From positions 124,001-188,000 of the forward strand of contig DAHUXM010000024.1 in the NCBI GenBank assembly GCA_027307165.1: a DNA stretch of 64,000 nucleotides, in the 5' to 3' direction. The DNA comes from Gemmatimonadota bacterium. GTDB taxonomy: Bacteria; Gemmatimonadota; Gemmatimonadetes; Gemmatimonadales; Gemmatimonadaceae. The position numbers were made by a program, and so were the translations under genes. Within the stretch, counting starts at the first letter, position 1, and the number at the start of each line of letters is the position of its first letter. Positions 1 through 8,464 of this stretch are shown in pieces. The notes under the pieces are model-generated. The model did no database searches, was not told where the DNA came from, and worked only from the letters and a program-made list of their open reading frames with translations.

Positions 1-1
1 C

Positions 2-772
2 TCGAACGCCGACAACGCACTGCTCAAGTGGCCCGGTGACGGCACGAACAACAATCCGATCTACAACAACTTCGTGACGCGCGACGACCAGCACATGAGC
101 CAGACGCTGGTGAATATCCTGAAGAGCCTCTATATCTCGATCGGACCGACGCCGGCAGATACGGTGTTCGACCCCCGTCTCGCGGTGTACGCGGACCCGA
201 TAATCTCGAGCCCGAGCAAGGCGCTGTACGTCGGTGCGCCGAACGGATTGCAGGACGATGCTGCAATCGCAATCGGGATCAACAACACATCGCGCGTTGG
301 AATTGCATATCGCGGCAAGGCGACTCCGTCGATCCTGATGGCGTACTCCGAAGTGTTGTTCGATGAAGCAGAAGCAGCCGCGCTTGGCTGGGCACCGGGC
401 GATCCCGCTGCGCTGTACAACGCCGGTATTCAGGCGTCGATGCAGTACAACGGAATCGCGGACAGCGTGACAGCGGCATATGTCGCCTCACCTCGCGTTG
501 CGTACTCGCCGGCGACCGGTCTGCAGCAGATTGCGCTGCAACGCTGGATCGCCCTGTTCTCCGAAGGAACGGAAGCATACAGCACCTGGCGCCGCACTGG
601 CGTGCCGGATCTCAAACCCGGGCCGGCAGCGATTACGTCGCCGCAGGTGGTGCCACGCCGCCTGACCTACCCGGTGTCGGAGCAGTCCTTCAACAATGCC
701 GCATTGCAGGCGGCCAGCGCCGCGCAGGGCGGAGCAACGCTGAACGGCCGCATTTGGTGGGACAAGCCGTAG
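2..772 (+). CDS. SusD/RagB-family outer-membrane lipoprotein, C-terminal part
   Basis: The 5' end lies outside the window; about 256 residues of the C-terminal half are present. SusD-family lipoproteins sit on the outer surface of the outer membrane and cap a TonB-dependent SusC barrel, binding the substrate. Support comes from the Asn-rich stretch near the start, the helical segment with MAYSEVLFDEAEAAALGW (the TPR-like helix carrying the conserved acidic run), the LQRWIALFSEGTEAYSTWRRTGVP region typical of the SusD C-terminal domain, and the aromatic end WWDKP. Its SusC partner is probably just upstream, outside the window. A strong hairpin follows the stop codon. The substrate cannot be told from sequence. 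Confidence 0.85.
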   Translation, partial: SNADNALLKWPGDGTNNNPIYNNFVTRDDQHMSQTLVNILKSLYISIGPTPADTVFDPRLAVYADPIISSPSKALYVGAPNGLQDDAAIAIGINNTSRVGIAYRGKATPSILMAYSEVLFDEAEAAALGWAPGDPAALYNAGIQASMQYNGIADSVTAAYVASPRVAYSPATGLQQIALQRWIALFSEGTEAYSTWRRTGVPDLKPGPAAITSPQVVPRRLTYPVSEQSFNNAALQAASAAQGGATLNGRIWWDKP

Positions 773-790
773 TATTGATCATGACAGCCA

Positions 791-819
791 ACCGGGGACG
801 GTGTTTCACCGTCCCCGGT
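791..819 (+). terminator. Strong hairpin after the SusD gene
   Basis: A perfect 13-bp inverted repeat (ACCGGGGACGGTG and its complement) surrounds a TTT loop 18 bases after the SusD stop codon. It lacks a long T tract, having only TT after the stem, so it may act as a weak intrinsic terminator or as a 3'-end stabiliser. Confidence 0.7.
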
Positions 820-842
820 TTGCGTAATGGAGAGTTATCCGC

Positions 843-3323
843 ATGAAAGCACGTATCTGGCTCGGCGCGGGAATCGTTGTCGCTGGATTGACGGCGCTCG
901 TATCGATCGGAAATGCCCGTCCGCAGGGGCCCGGTCACTCGGACCCCAGCCGCTACGGCCACTCTGACCGTGTCGAGCGTCACATGCTTCCTGCGGTCTC
1001 CACTGGACCGATGGCGCCAGTGTGGAGTCCGGACGGACGCTGGATCGCCTTTTCCATGCGCGGTGACATCTGGAAGATTCCGGCCGAGGGCGGTGAAGCG
1101 ATCGCGCTCACGTCCGGCCCCGGTGACTACTTCGAGCCAGCGTGGAGTCCGGATAGCAAGCGCATCGCGCTATCGATGGACACCGGCAATGCCAATCTCG
1201 ACATCGGGATCGTGAGCGTCGATGGCGGGACCGTGCAGCGCATCACTACCGATTCGGCAGTGGACGTCGAGCCCGTCTGGAGTCACGACGGTAAGAGTAT
1301 CTACTTTGTAAGTCCGCGCGGCCCCGGCCGCGGCGAGTCGTTCCACATCTACCGGCACGATCTCGCGAGCAACACCGATGAGCAGATCGTCGCCGGAATC
1401 CAGCCCGCTGTCTCTCCCGACGGGAATCAGCTGGCCTACGTTGCGCCAGAGCGCGGGCGTCTTGGCAGCGGCGGCATCTGGGTGAAGCAGCTTCCGTCGG
1501 GCGAGCCGCGTCTCGTGCATTACGAAGAGAGCGAGTACCGGATGAGGCCAGCCTGGACTCCGGATGGCACTTCGCTGATGTACGTGTCGGATGAAGGCGG
1601 AAGCAACGACGTGATGATCGTTCCGGTCGCTGGTGGAAATCCCGAGCGTCTCACCGCCGATGCGCGCGACGAGTACGAGCCTTCGCCAAGTCCGGATGGT
1701 AAGAGGTTTGCGTTCGTGTCGAATCGCGCCGGCGCAACGGTGCTCTACACTGCCGGCATTGGCGGCGGGCCCTTCTCCTCCTGGACGGCAGTGCCGATCC
1801 GCAGTCGTAAGCCGGTGATACCGACCGGACGAGTTCATGTCACTGTCCTTGGGCCCGATGGCAAGCCAACTCCCGCACGCATTTACATAACGGCCAGCGA
1901 CGGGCGCGGCTACGCACCAGAGGGCGGCTTCCAACGCTCCATTGCTGCAACAGGGACGCCATACTTCCAGACCACCGGTACGTTCGACGTCAACGTGCCT
2001 GCCGGACAGACGCGGATCGAAGCTCTCAAGGGCTACGAATATCGTCCGTCATCGGTGAAGCTCGACGTGACAGCCGGCGGAACGAAGAGTGCAACGATCC
2101 GGCTCGCCCGTCTTGCAGATCTTCCGGCGCGCGGCTGGTACTCCGGCGACACACACATCCACGATCTGCACCAGGGCCGTTTCGGTCTCACGCATCAGAC
2201 GTTCTTTGACGAGCTGCGCGCGGAGGACCTGCACGTCACCAACGCGCTGATCCACATGGACGGCACTCGCCTCATGGGTCGATGGGATGATCTGACGGGC
2301 AAGCCAAGCCCGTTGTCGACACCGCAGTACATCCTGCAATACGCTGAAGAGTTTCGCGGTCTGCTGGGACACATCTCGATACTCGGCATCAAGCGCTTCA
2401 TCATGCCGCTCACGGGTGGAGTGCCCAATACCTCGTACGCGCAGCCGACTCTCGACGCAATGTACATCGACTCGGCACACGCGCAGGGCGGTATCGCCGG
2501 ATTCCCGCATCCGTATTACTCGCTCGTGAAGACACCAGCACAGGCTGCAAGCACGCTGATCCCCGTCGACGCTGCACTCGGCAAGGGTGATTACTACGAC
2601 ATAGGTGCGGTGTGGTCCGACGAGTATTCGTCCGCGGAGATGTACTATCGGTTGCTCAACTGCGGATTCCGAATTCCGGCAACGTCTGGCACGGATAACT
2701 TCTCCGACGTCTGGCGTGATCCACCGCCCGGAACCGACCGTACGTACGTGCATGTGAAGGGTCCGCTGACTCTCGCCAACTGGTTTGCGGGAATCAAGGC
2801 AGGACACACTTTTGGCTCGACAGGTCCGCTACTGTTCCTCGACGTCGCCGGCCACGAGCCAGGCGATGAGATCGCGCTCGCATCCAGCGCTGCGCGCACG
2901 CTCAAGGTGAGCGCCAACGCAGTGTCGATCGCACCGATGTCGCAGTTGGACATTCTGGTCAACGGCAAGGTCGTGCGCAGCATCACGCCGTCGAACGCGG
3001 CGGACTCACTCAAGCTGGCGTTCAGTGATACGGTTGCGATTCCTCAAGGAGGATGGATAGCGGCGAGAGTGATCGGTCCATCGTCGCGTTACATCGGCGA
3101 CGGCTACTCGTTCGCGCAGACGAGTCCCGTGTACGTCGTTCGCGGCGGACATCAGTACATCTCAGCCGAAGATGCACACTTCCTGGGAGAAGCTGTGGAC
3201 GCCGTTTGGACGAAGGAAGAACACGCACCCTGGCGTACGGACGCAGAGCGCGATCGTTTTCACAATGAGATCGTGCGTGCACGTGCGGTGTATCAGCGGC
3301 TCGAGGACCAGGCGAAACGATAG
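843..3323 (+). CDS. Secreted TolB-type beta-propeller fused to a CehA/McbA-family metallohydrolase
   Basis: 826 residues with a signal peptide at about 1-25. Residues 50-310 contain six PD40/WD40-like repeats of the type WSPDGRWIAF, each with the SPDG or TPDG turn, forming a TolB-like propeller. The C-terminal half is a CehA/McbA-type PHP-like metal-dependent hydrolase: the motif GDTHIHDLH at about 434, FPHPYYS at about 554 and SGTDNFSD at about 614 supply the expected His/Asp ligands. The family acts on aryl esters and amides in characterised members; the substrate here is unknown. A Gly/Gln-rich linker with a carboxypeptidase-regulatory-like stretch (about 330-425) joins the halves. RBS GGAGAG lies 8 bases upstream of the ATG. 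Confidence 0.8.
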   Translation: MKARIWLGAGIVVAGLTALVSIGNARPQGPGHSDPSRYGHSDRVERHMLPAVSTGPMAPVWSPDGRWIAFSMRGDIWKIPAEGGEAIALTSGPGDYFEPAWSPDSKRIALSMDTGNANLDIGIVSVDGGTVQRITTDSAVDVEPVWSHDGKSIYFVSPRGPGRGESFHIYRHDLASNTDEQIVAGIQPAVSPDGNQLAYVAPERGRLGSGGIWVKQLPSGEPRLVHYEESEYRMRPAWTPDGTSLMYVSDEGGSNDVMIVPVAGGNPERLTADARDEYEPSPSPDGKRFAFVSNRAGATVLYTAGIGGGPFSSWTAVPIRSRKPVIPTGRVHVTVLGPDGKPTPARIYITASDGRGYAPEGGFQRSIAATGTPYFQTTGTFDVNVPAGQTRIEALKGYEYRPSSVKLDVTAGGTKSATIRLARLADLPARGWYSGDTHIHDLHQGRFGLTHQTFFDELRAEDLHVTNALIHMDGTRLMGRWDDLTGKPSPLSTPQYILQYAEEFRGLLGHISILGIKRFIMPLTGGVPNTSYAQPTLDAMYIDSAHAQGGIAGFPHPYYSLVKTPAQAASTLIPVDAALGKGDYYDIGAVWSDEYSSAEMYYRLLNCGFRIPATSGTDNFSDVWRDPPPGTDRTYVHVKGPLTLANWFAGIKAGHTFGSTGPLLFLDVAGHEPGDEIALASSAARTLKVSANAVSIAPMSQLDILVNGKVVRSITPSNAADSLKLAFSDTVAIPQGGWIAARVIGPSSRYIGDGYSFAQTSPVYVVRGGHQYISAEDAHFLGEAVDAVWTKEEHAPWRTDAERDRFHNEIVRARAVYQRLEDQAKR

Positions 3324-3341
3324 GATCATGGCGCCTGGTCC
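3305..3341. terminator. Long-arm hairpin spanning the stop codon, between convergent genes
   Basis: GGACCAGGCG at 3305-3314 pairs perfectly with CGCCTGGTCC at 3332-3341; the 17-base loop contains the stop codon of the metallohydrolase. The next gene is convergent, so this may serve as a terminator, though no T tract follows on either strand. A run of nine G residues (3361-3369) lies just beyond. Confidence 0.4.
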
Positions 3342-3419
3342 CCGTTTGCGCGGCCGGTGCGGGGGGGGGCGGCGCGCCTTGGGCGGGATGGCGGCATTCG
3401 ACTCGCGAGCCCCCTCGAG

Positions 3420-4829
3420 TCAGATGAACGACAACCCTTCCATCTTGTGCGCCGTAACTCCCAGCACCGCACACGCCGATGCCATTACATCCACCGTGCG
3501 ACGCGCCGGTCCCCGAGTGGGTCGATTGGTGATCAGCGGCACCAGCATGTGCTCCCTGTGCAACGCACCGTGCGACGAGACGTGCGGAATCGGCTCGTAG
3601 TGCGCACGGAAATCCCAATCCGGAGCCGCGGACAGTATCATGTCGCCACTTCGCGAGCACGACGAGATGCGCGCTATCTGTACTATCGAATCAGGATAGA
3701 AACTACCGACGGTTGCATCGAATGCGTCGCTCTCGCTCATGTCATCGCGTTCGCCGATTCCAAGGGGATCACCCGTTACGGGGCGGTACGCGTATCGTGC
3801 GGCGTCCCATGAGACGACAGCACGGCCCCGGTCGCTCGTGCGCACCTCGCACGACGTGGGTGACAGCGGCAGCAACATCACGTCCACCGATTGCCGGCTA
3901 AGCAGCATGTCTGCAACACAATCCCACTCGCTGCTGAGCGACGACCAGAAGCTCTGCGTTCGGCTCTTGAGCCCCGTATAGATGTGGGCCATTGCGTTGC
4001 CACTCACAGCTACCGCGATCTGCGCTCCACGCCGTACGGTCCACGGGTGCGCTACCACCTTGAAACCAAGCGACGCGGTAACACCCGCAAGATCCTCGTG
4101 TGCCCTGACCGGCGAGTGCCCGTGATCGCTCACGATCCACAGATGCGTCGAGTCCCAACTGCCGGCGCGCTCGGCGTCCGCGCGAATTCGCCCGCACACG
4201 TCGTCCACGACCCGCATTGCATCGTGCACCATCGGCGAATCGTGGCCGAACGCGTGCGATGCCTTGTCTATTCCGGTGAACGCGGCAAACGCGAACTCAG
4301 GTCGCTCATCGCGCACGCGTTGCACGAATCTGTCGCCAATGTTGCGATCGATGTCCAGCCAGCCGGATACCCGGCCGCGAAAGTGTGTGATCGCAGTGCG
4401 CGCGACGAACGCGGTGCCGCTCCCGATCTGCCGGGACGGCGGCAGTCCGCGCCGAATGACACTCAGCGCGCCGATGCTCGAATCGGCAAGCTCGAACATT
4501 GTTTCGGCGTCCTCAGCCAGATCGCCATCCAGAAAGCGGCACTGCGGTCCGATATAGCTGCGCGCATAGCTCGGCCATCTGCACGCCGAGTGGGCACGAT
4601 CGTACCATCTGAGGCCCGGCAGGCCCACAGAGCCGGGATGCTGGCCTGTGAGGAACGGAGTGTACGCCGGCCCTGTAACGGAAGGGAACGCAGTAGTGAC
4701 GGTGTGGAATCCACCATCGTCGGCAAGTTGTGCGAGCGCCGGAAGCTGGCGGGATTGCAGCGCCGCGCCCAGCACATCCGGGCGTGCGCCGTCGGCAAGC
4801 AGAATTATTACAGAGGGAGAGGGGGGCAC
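3420..4829 (-). CDS. Alkaline phosphatase-superfamily protein (type I phosphodiesterase/nucleotide pyrophosphatase-like)
   Basis: 469 residues, about the usual length for the family, with no signal peptide. The metal and nucleophile set of the superfamily is visible: ADGARPD at 12-18 with Asp13, the nucleophile Thr52 in FPSVTGPAY, GIDKASHAFGHDS (Asp and His ligands) at about 188, SDHGHS at about 238 and a C-terminal HVSSHG at about 423. The enzyme should hydrolyse a phosphodiester or pyrophosphate; substrate unknown. The start is GTG, forced because an in-frame stop lies four codons upstream. Its start codon is only 11 bases from the start of the divergent LOG-family gene, so the two share a control region that runs into both coding sequences. 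Confidence 0.8.
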   Translation of the reverse strand: MPPSPSVIILLADGARPDVLGAALQSRQLPALAQLADDGGFHTVTTAFPSVTGPAYTPFLTGQHPGSVGLPGLRWYDRAHSACRWPSYARSYIGPQCRFLDGDLAEDAETMFELADSSIGALSVIRRGLPPSRQIGSGTAFVARTAITHFRGRVSGWLDIDRNIGDRFVQRVRDERPEFAFAAFTGIDKASHAFGHDSPMVHDAMRVVDDVCGRIRADAERAGSWDSTHLWIVSDHGHSPVRAHEDLAGVTASLGFKVVAHPWTVRRGAQIAVAVSGNAMAHIYTGLKSRTQSFWSSLSSEWDCVADMLLSRQSVDVMLLPLSPTSCEVRTSDRGRAVVSWDAARYAYRPVTGDPLGIGERDDMSESDAFDATVGSFYPDSIVQIARISSCSRSGDMILSAAPDWDFRAHYEPIPHVSSHGALHREHMLVPLITNRPTRGPARRTVDVMASACAVLGVTAHKMEGLSFI

Positions 4830-4840
4830 TAGATTCGGTT

Positions 4841-5893
4841 ATGGCAAAAACTGCAGCCAGACAATCTACGAAGACCAAGAAGCGCGCCACACCGACGCTG
4901 GTTCGGGATCCCGCCTCTACCGAGCCCCTTCCCACGAAGCCCGCCAAGGCGCCGAGGACCGCTTCGGGCAAGCGCGTGAACCCGCAACTGCTCAAACAGG
5001 CGAGCAAGACGGCGCTGGAGGGCACCAAGGAGCGGACCGAGGCCGGCCACAGGATGGCGGGCCGGATCCCTCCATCTCAGACAAATCCGCAGCGTCAGTC
5101 CGGTGCTACCCGCAAGATCGACGAGTCCATCCGCGACACACCTCAGTACATCCTGGCTTCCAGTGTAACCGAAGACGAAAAGCTGCTCCAGGCGCCACGC
5201 TCCGCGGAGGAAGACTACACAAAGACGGATCCGTGGCGCGTCATGCGCATCACGGCCGAGTTCGTGGAGGGGATGGATGCGCTCGCGGATGTGAGGCGCG
5301 GCGTCTCGATATTCGGTTCCGCGCGCACCGCGCCCGACGATCCGATGTACCAGGCAGCCGAGGAGACCGGCCGCCTGCTCGCCGCGGCCGGCTTCACGGT
5401 TGTGACCGGCGCTGGACCGGGCGTGATGGAAGCGGCGAACAAGGGCGCGAAAGAAGGCGGCGGACACTCGGTCGGCTGCAACATCGAGCTTCCATTCGAA
5501 CAGGGTGCGAACCCGTACGTCGACACGCTCGTGAACTTCCGCTACTTCTTTGTGCGCAAGACGATGTTCGTGAAGTACTCCAACGCGTTCGTCATCTTTC
5601 CGGGCGGATTCGGCACGCTCGACGAGATGTTCGAGGCGATAACGCTGATCCAGACCGGCAAGATCTATCAGTTCCCGGTCATCCTGTTCGGTCGGGCGTA
5701 CTGGGCCGGACTCGTGCGTTGGCTTCAATCGAAAGTTCTGGTCGAGCGCAAGATCTCGCCCACCGATCTGGATCTGCTCATACTGACCGATGATCCGCGC
5801 GAAGTAGTGGCCACGATTTCGCAGGCGTATGCCGCCGAGACGCGCACGGTGGAGCGGCGCAGGATCGGACCGCCCCATGCAGTGGGCAAGTAG
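4841..5893 (+). CDS. LOG-family protein (TIGR00730-type Rossmann fold) with basic N-terminal extension
   Basis: 350 residues. The LOG domain (about 145-330) shows the nucleotide-binding features GSARTAPDDPMY, TGAGPGVMEAANKGA and PGGFGTLDEMFE at about 253, the last being the family signature PGGxGTxxE. LOG proteins hydrolyse AMP-type nucleotides, and plant and some bacterial members release free cytokinins as phosphoribohydrolases. The first 130 residues are Lys/Thr/Ala-rich, basic and of low complexity, and are not part of the standard fold. The ATG at 4841 is chosen because a purine-rich RBS (GAGGGAGAGGGGGG) precedes it; an upstream in-frame ATG would run deep into the divergent gene. Confidence 0.85.
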   Translation: MAKTAARQSTKTKKRATPTLVRDPASTEPLPTKPAKAPRTASGKRVNPQLLKQASKTALEGTKERTEAGHRMAGRIPPSQTNPQRQSGATRKIDESIRDTPQYILASSVTEDEKLLQAPRSAEEDYTKTDPWRVMRITAEFVEGMDALADVRRGVSIFGSARTAPDDPMYQAAEETGRLLAAAGFTVVTGAGPGVMEAANKGAKEGGGHSVGCNIELPFEQGANPYVDTLVNFRYFFVRKTMFVKYSNAFVIFPGGFGTLDEMFEAITLIQTGKIYQFPVILFGRAYWAGLVRWLQSKVLVERKISPTDLDLLILTDDPREVVATISQAYAAETRTVERRRIGPPHAVGK

Positions 5894-5916
5894 CAAACTC
5901 GCAATCAATTCAAAAC

Positions 5917-6915
5917 GTGACTACGATGACCGACAAGCCTTCCACTTCACCGATCACTGCGTTCGTCCGCGAGCACTTCCGTCACTTCAACGCCGCGACG
6001 CTGATTGACGCCGCAGATGCGTACAGCAAGCATCTCGATAGCGGTGGCAAGATGCTCGTCACGCTCGCTGGCGCGATGAGCACCGCAGAGATCGGAAGGT
6101 CGCTCGCCGACATGATCCGGCAGGACAAGGTACACGCGATCAGCTGCACGGGTGCGAATCTGGAAGAAGATATCTTCAACCTCGTGGCGCACGACTATTA
6201 CGAGCGCGTTCCGCACTACCGCGACCTCACTCCGGCAGACGAGCACGCGCTGCTCAGCCGGCACATGAATCGCGTCACCGATACGTGCATTCCCGAGATG
6301 GAGGCGATGCGCCGCATCGAGAGCGTGGTGCTGGAAGAGTGGGTGGCGGCGGATCAGAAGAAGGAGCGCTTCTTCCCGCACGAATTCATGTACAAGATCC
6401 TTCGCAGCGGAAAGCTCAAAGGCGAATATCAGATCGATCCGAAGAATTCGTGGATGCTCGCGGCGATGGAGAGGAATCTCCCGATGTTCGTTCCGGGCTG
6501 GGAAGACTCCACACTCGGCAACATGTACTCCGGACACGTAATTACCGGCGACGTGAAGAACGTCCACACGGTTCGCACCGGCATCGAGTACATGATCGAG
6601 CTCGCCGACTTCTACACCAGGCTCACAAAGTCCACGTCGCTGGGATTCTTTCAGATCGGCGGCGGCATAGCGGGCGACTTTCCGATCTGCGTAGTTCCAA
6701 TGCTGCACCAGGATCTGCAGCGGCCGGAAGTGCCGCTGTGGGGCTACTTCTGCCAGATCAGCGATTCGACCACCAGCTACGGATCCTATTCCGGCGCGGT
6801 CCCGAACGAGAAGATCACCTGGGGCAAGCTCGGCATCGACACACCCAAGTACATCATCGAGAGCGACGCATCGATCGTCGCCCCGCTGATGTTCGCGATG
6901 ATCATGGGACGGTAA
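5917..6915 (+). CDS. Deoxyhypusine synthase-family protein
   Basis: 332 residues. The protein is similar along its length to deoxyhypusine synthase-like enzymes: MLVTLAGAMSTAEIG, ISCTGANLEEDIFN, SGHVITGDVKN, IGGGIAGDFPICVVPM (an NAD-binding Gly-rich segment) and EKITWGKL near the C-terminus. Lys304 in WGK matches the catalytic Lys that carries the aminobutyl intermediate in the eukaryotic enzyme. Bacteria lack eIF5A, so bacterial members are thought to act on other acceptors, for example putrescine to homospermidine; which applies here is unknown. The start may be GTG 5917 or ATG 5926; neither has a clear RBS. It follows the LOG gene by 23 bases and precedes DUF423 by 3 bases, suggesting one transcript. 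Confidence 0.88.
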   Translation: MTTMTDKPSTSPITAFVREHFRHFNAATLIDAADAYSKHLDSGGKMLVTLAGAMSTAEIGRSLADMIRQDKVHAISCTGANLEEDIFNLVAHDYYERVPHYRDLTPADEHALLSRHMNRVTDTCIPEMEAMRRIESVVLEEWVAADQKKERFFPHEFMYKILRSGKLKGEYQIDPKNSWMLAAMERNLPMFVPGWEDSTLGNMYSGHVITGDVKNVHTVRTGIEYMIELADFYTRLTKSTSLGFFQIGGGIAGDFPICVVPMLHQDLQRPEVPLWGYFCQISDSTTSYGSYSGAVPNEKITWGKLGIDTPKYIIESDASIVAPLMFAMIMGR

Positions 6916-6918
6916 CTG

Positions 6919-7305
6919 ATGCAACCTGTCGCGCGCACCTTCATCGCACTCGGTAGCATCAACGCCGCGCTAGCCGTAATCCTCGGCGCATTCGGAGCAC
7001 ATGCGCTCAAAGCGCGGATATCGCCGGAGATGCTGTCCGTGTATCATACAGCGTCGCAATACCATTTCTATCACGCGCTCGGCATGTTGCTCATTGGCGC
7101 GCTCGCAAGCCAGTTTCGGAATCCAGGAGCGCTGCAACTTTCGGGGTTCCTGATGCTCGCGGGCATCGTACTGTTTTCCGGCAGCCTCTACATTCTCGCG
7201 GTAACCGGCGTTACCTGGCTCGGCGCCGTCACACCATTGGGCGGCGTGGCATTCATCGCCGCGTGGGTCGTGCTGGCTTACGCCGCGATGCGCGCGGCCG
7301 TCTAG
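6919..7305 (+). CDS. DUF423 small membrane protein
   Basis: 128 residues with four predicted transmembrane helices. N-terminal LGSINAALAVILGAFGAHALK and the central HTASQYHFYHALGMLLIG are the conserved DUF423 segments. Function unknown; the family is widespread as a single small inner-membrane protein. It starts 3 bases after the deoxyhypusine synthase-like gene, so is probably cotranscribed. Its 3' end overlaps the stop codon of the convergent NUDIX gene by 4 bases, leaving no room for a separate terminator. Confidence 0.88.
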   Translation: MQPVARTFIALGSINAALAVILGAFGAHALKARISPEMLSVYHTASQYHFYHALGMLLIGALASQFRNPGALQLSGFLMLAGIVLFSGSLYILAVTGVTWLGAVTPLGGVAFIAAWVVLAYAAMRAAV

Positions 7306-7814
7306 CCGGACTTCCGTCCCGCACTGTCACCCGCGGCGAGCGTCTGTTCCAGCCGAGTTAGCAACTCTCCCTGCGCAGCGTTGATTCGCCCGCGCGCCGC
7401 TGTCGGATCGAACCAGCCGCAACGATCCACTTCCGGAAAGGTGATCATACGACCCGATCCGCGCGGCCATTCGGTCGTCATGCTGTTACTGACGATCGTG
7501 TCCGGATCTGCGTCCCCCTCGAACGCCCATGCATGCACGATCTTGCCCGCGCGTTGCCGGATGCTGCCCAGATCGATGAACGGACCCTCAGGCGCGATAC
7601 CGGTCTCCTCCTGAAATTCTCTGCGGGCAGCGTCCAGGATCGCCTCGCCAGCTTCCACGCCGCCCTTGGGTATCGTCCACGCGCCGTCGTCCCGGTTTGC
7701 CCAGAACGGACCGCCCGGGTGCGCCAGGAAGAATTCGAGCGCGGCCGACCCCGCGCCGCGGCGAAACAGAAGTAGTCCCGCACTGAGGTTGGGGCGGCGA
7801 CCCTGTGGTCTCAT
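7302..7814 (-). CDS. NUDIX hydrolase
   Basis: 170 residues. A full NUDIX box starts at Gly51 (GGVEAGEAILDAARREFQEE), fitting GX5EX7REUXEEXGU, and would bind Mg2+ and cleave a nucleoside diphosphate linked to another moiety. The preceding AGLLLFRR and FWANRDDGAWTIPKGG resemble diadenosine polyphosphate hydrolase/MutT-like proteins of about 150-170 residues, so a house-cleaning role on dinucleotide polyphosphates or oxidised nucleotides is possible. It is the last gene of a minus-strand run, 136 bases after the GNAT gene; that gap holds nothing recognisable. Confidence 0.88.
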   Translation of the reverse strand: MRPQGRRPNLSAGLLLFRRGAGSAALEFFLAHPGGPFWANRDDGAWTIPKGGVEAGEAILDAARREFQEETGIAPEGPFIDLGSIRQRAGKIVHAWAFEGDADPDTIVSNSMTTEWPRGSGRMITFPEVDRCGWFDPTAARGRINAAQGELLTRLEQTLAAGDSAGRKSG

Positions 7815-7950
7815 GAGGGGTTGGATGGTTTGATAGGTGCGTAGGATGACAGCAGTTCGATTGCGAAGCCAGCCCGCTCCGTCGTAATCTATATCTACGC
7901 CCCGCAGTATTCATTTGGTCCGCGTATCTGTACTACGCACTCACTCCGTG

Positions 7951-8424
7951 CTACTGCGCTCTCGGGGCGAACAGTAACTGCATTGCGTCGCCGTCCGCCA
8001 GAAATCCATGCCTCTCGTACATCGCGCGCGTGCGGATGGTCGGCCAGAGAAACACCGCATGAACCTGCCTTCGCGCGCTCCACTCCAGCACCTGGGACAG
8101 CATGCGGGACCCGACACCCCGCCCACGCGCGGCCTCCACTACGAAGAAGTTGGTTAGATATGCATGTTCTTCCGGCTCGTCGGTCGGAGTCGGGATCTTT
8201 TCAACTAACTGAATCCAGACGTTTCCGATCAGCTGGCCGCCATCTTCAGCGACCCAGCAATACCAGCGACCGTCACCCAGCCGCTCCGTCATCCACGACC
8301 GGCAGCGTTCGATAAAATCCGGCTCATCTTCGATGGGCGCCGAGAGATTGGAGCGAAAGTCGTAGCGAAGCTGGGCCAGCTGTGCGACGTCGTCGCGGCT
8401 CGCGTGCCTTATCTGGTAAGCCAT
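7951..8424 (-). CDS. GNAT-family N-acetyltransferase
   Basis: 157 residues. The acetyl-CoA pyrophosphate loop RGRGVGSRML is at about 100, preceded by the beta strand YLTNFFVVEAA and followed by the C-terminal segment with YERHGF, the usual GNAT motif B end. N-terminus IRHASRDDVAQLAQLRYDF is typical for small GNATs. The acceptor is unknown. It lies 40 bases downstream of the LysE-type exporter gene and is probably expressed with it. Confidence 0.85.
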   Translation of the reverse strand: MAYQIRHASRDDVAQLAQLRYDFRSNLSAPIEDEPDFIERCRSWMTERLGDGRWYCWVAEDGGQLIGNVWIQLVEKIPTPTDEPEEHAYLTNFFVVEAARGRGVGSRMLSQVLEWSARRQVHAVFLWPTIRTRAMYERHGFLADGDAMQLLFAPRAQ

Positions 8425-8464
8425 CCGATCAGTCTGATTGATGATCTGTGGATCGGGCTGCAGC

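Noticed and set aside
3361-3369. Run of nine G residues as a possible phase-variation tract
   Set aside because: It lies between the stop codons of two convergent genes, so length changes would not shift any reading frame.
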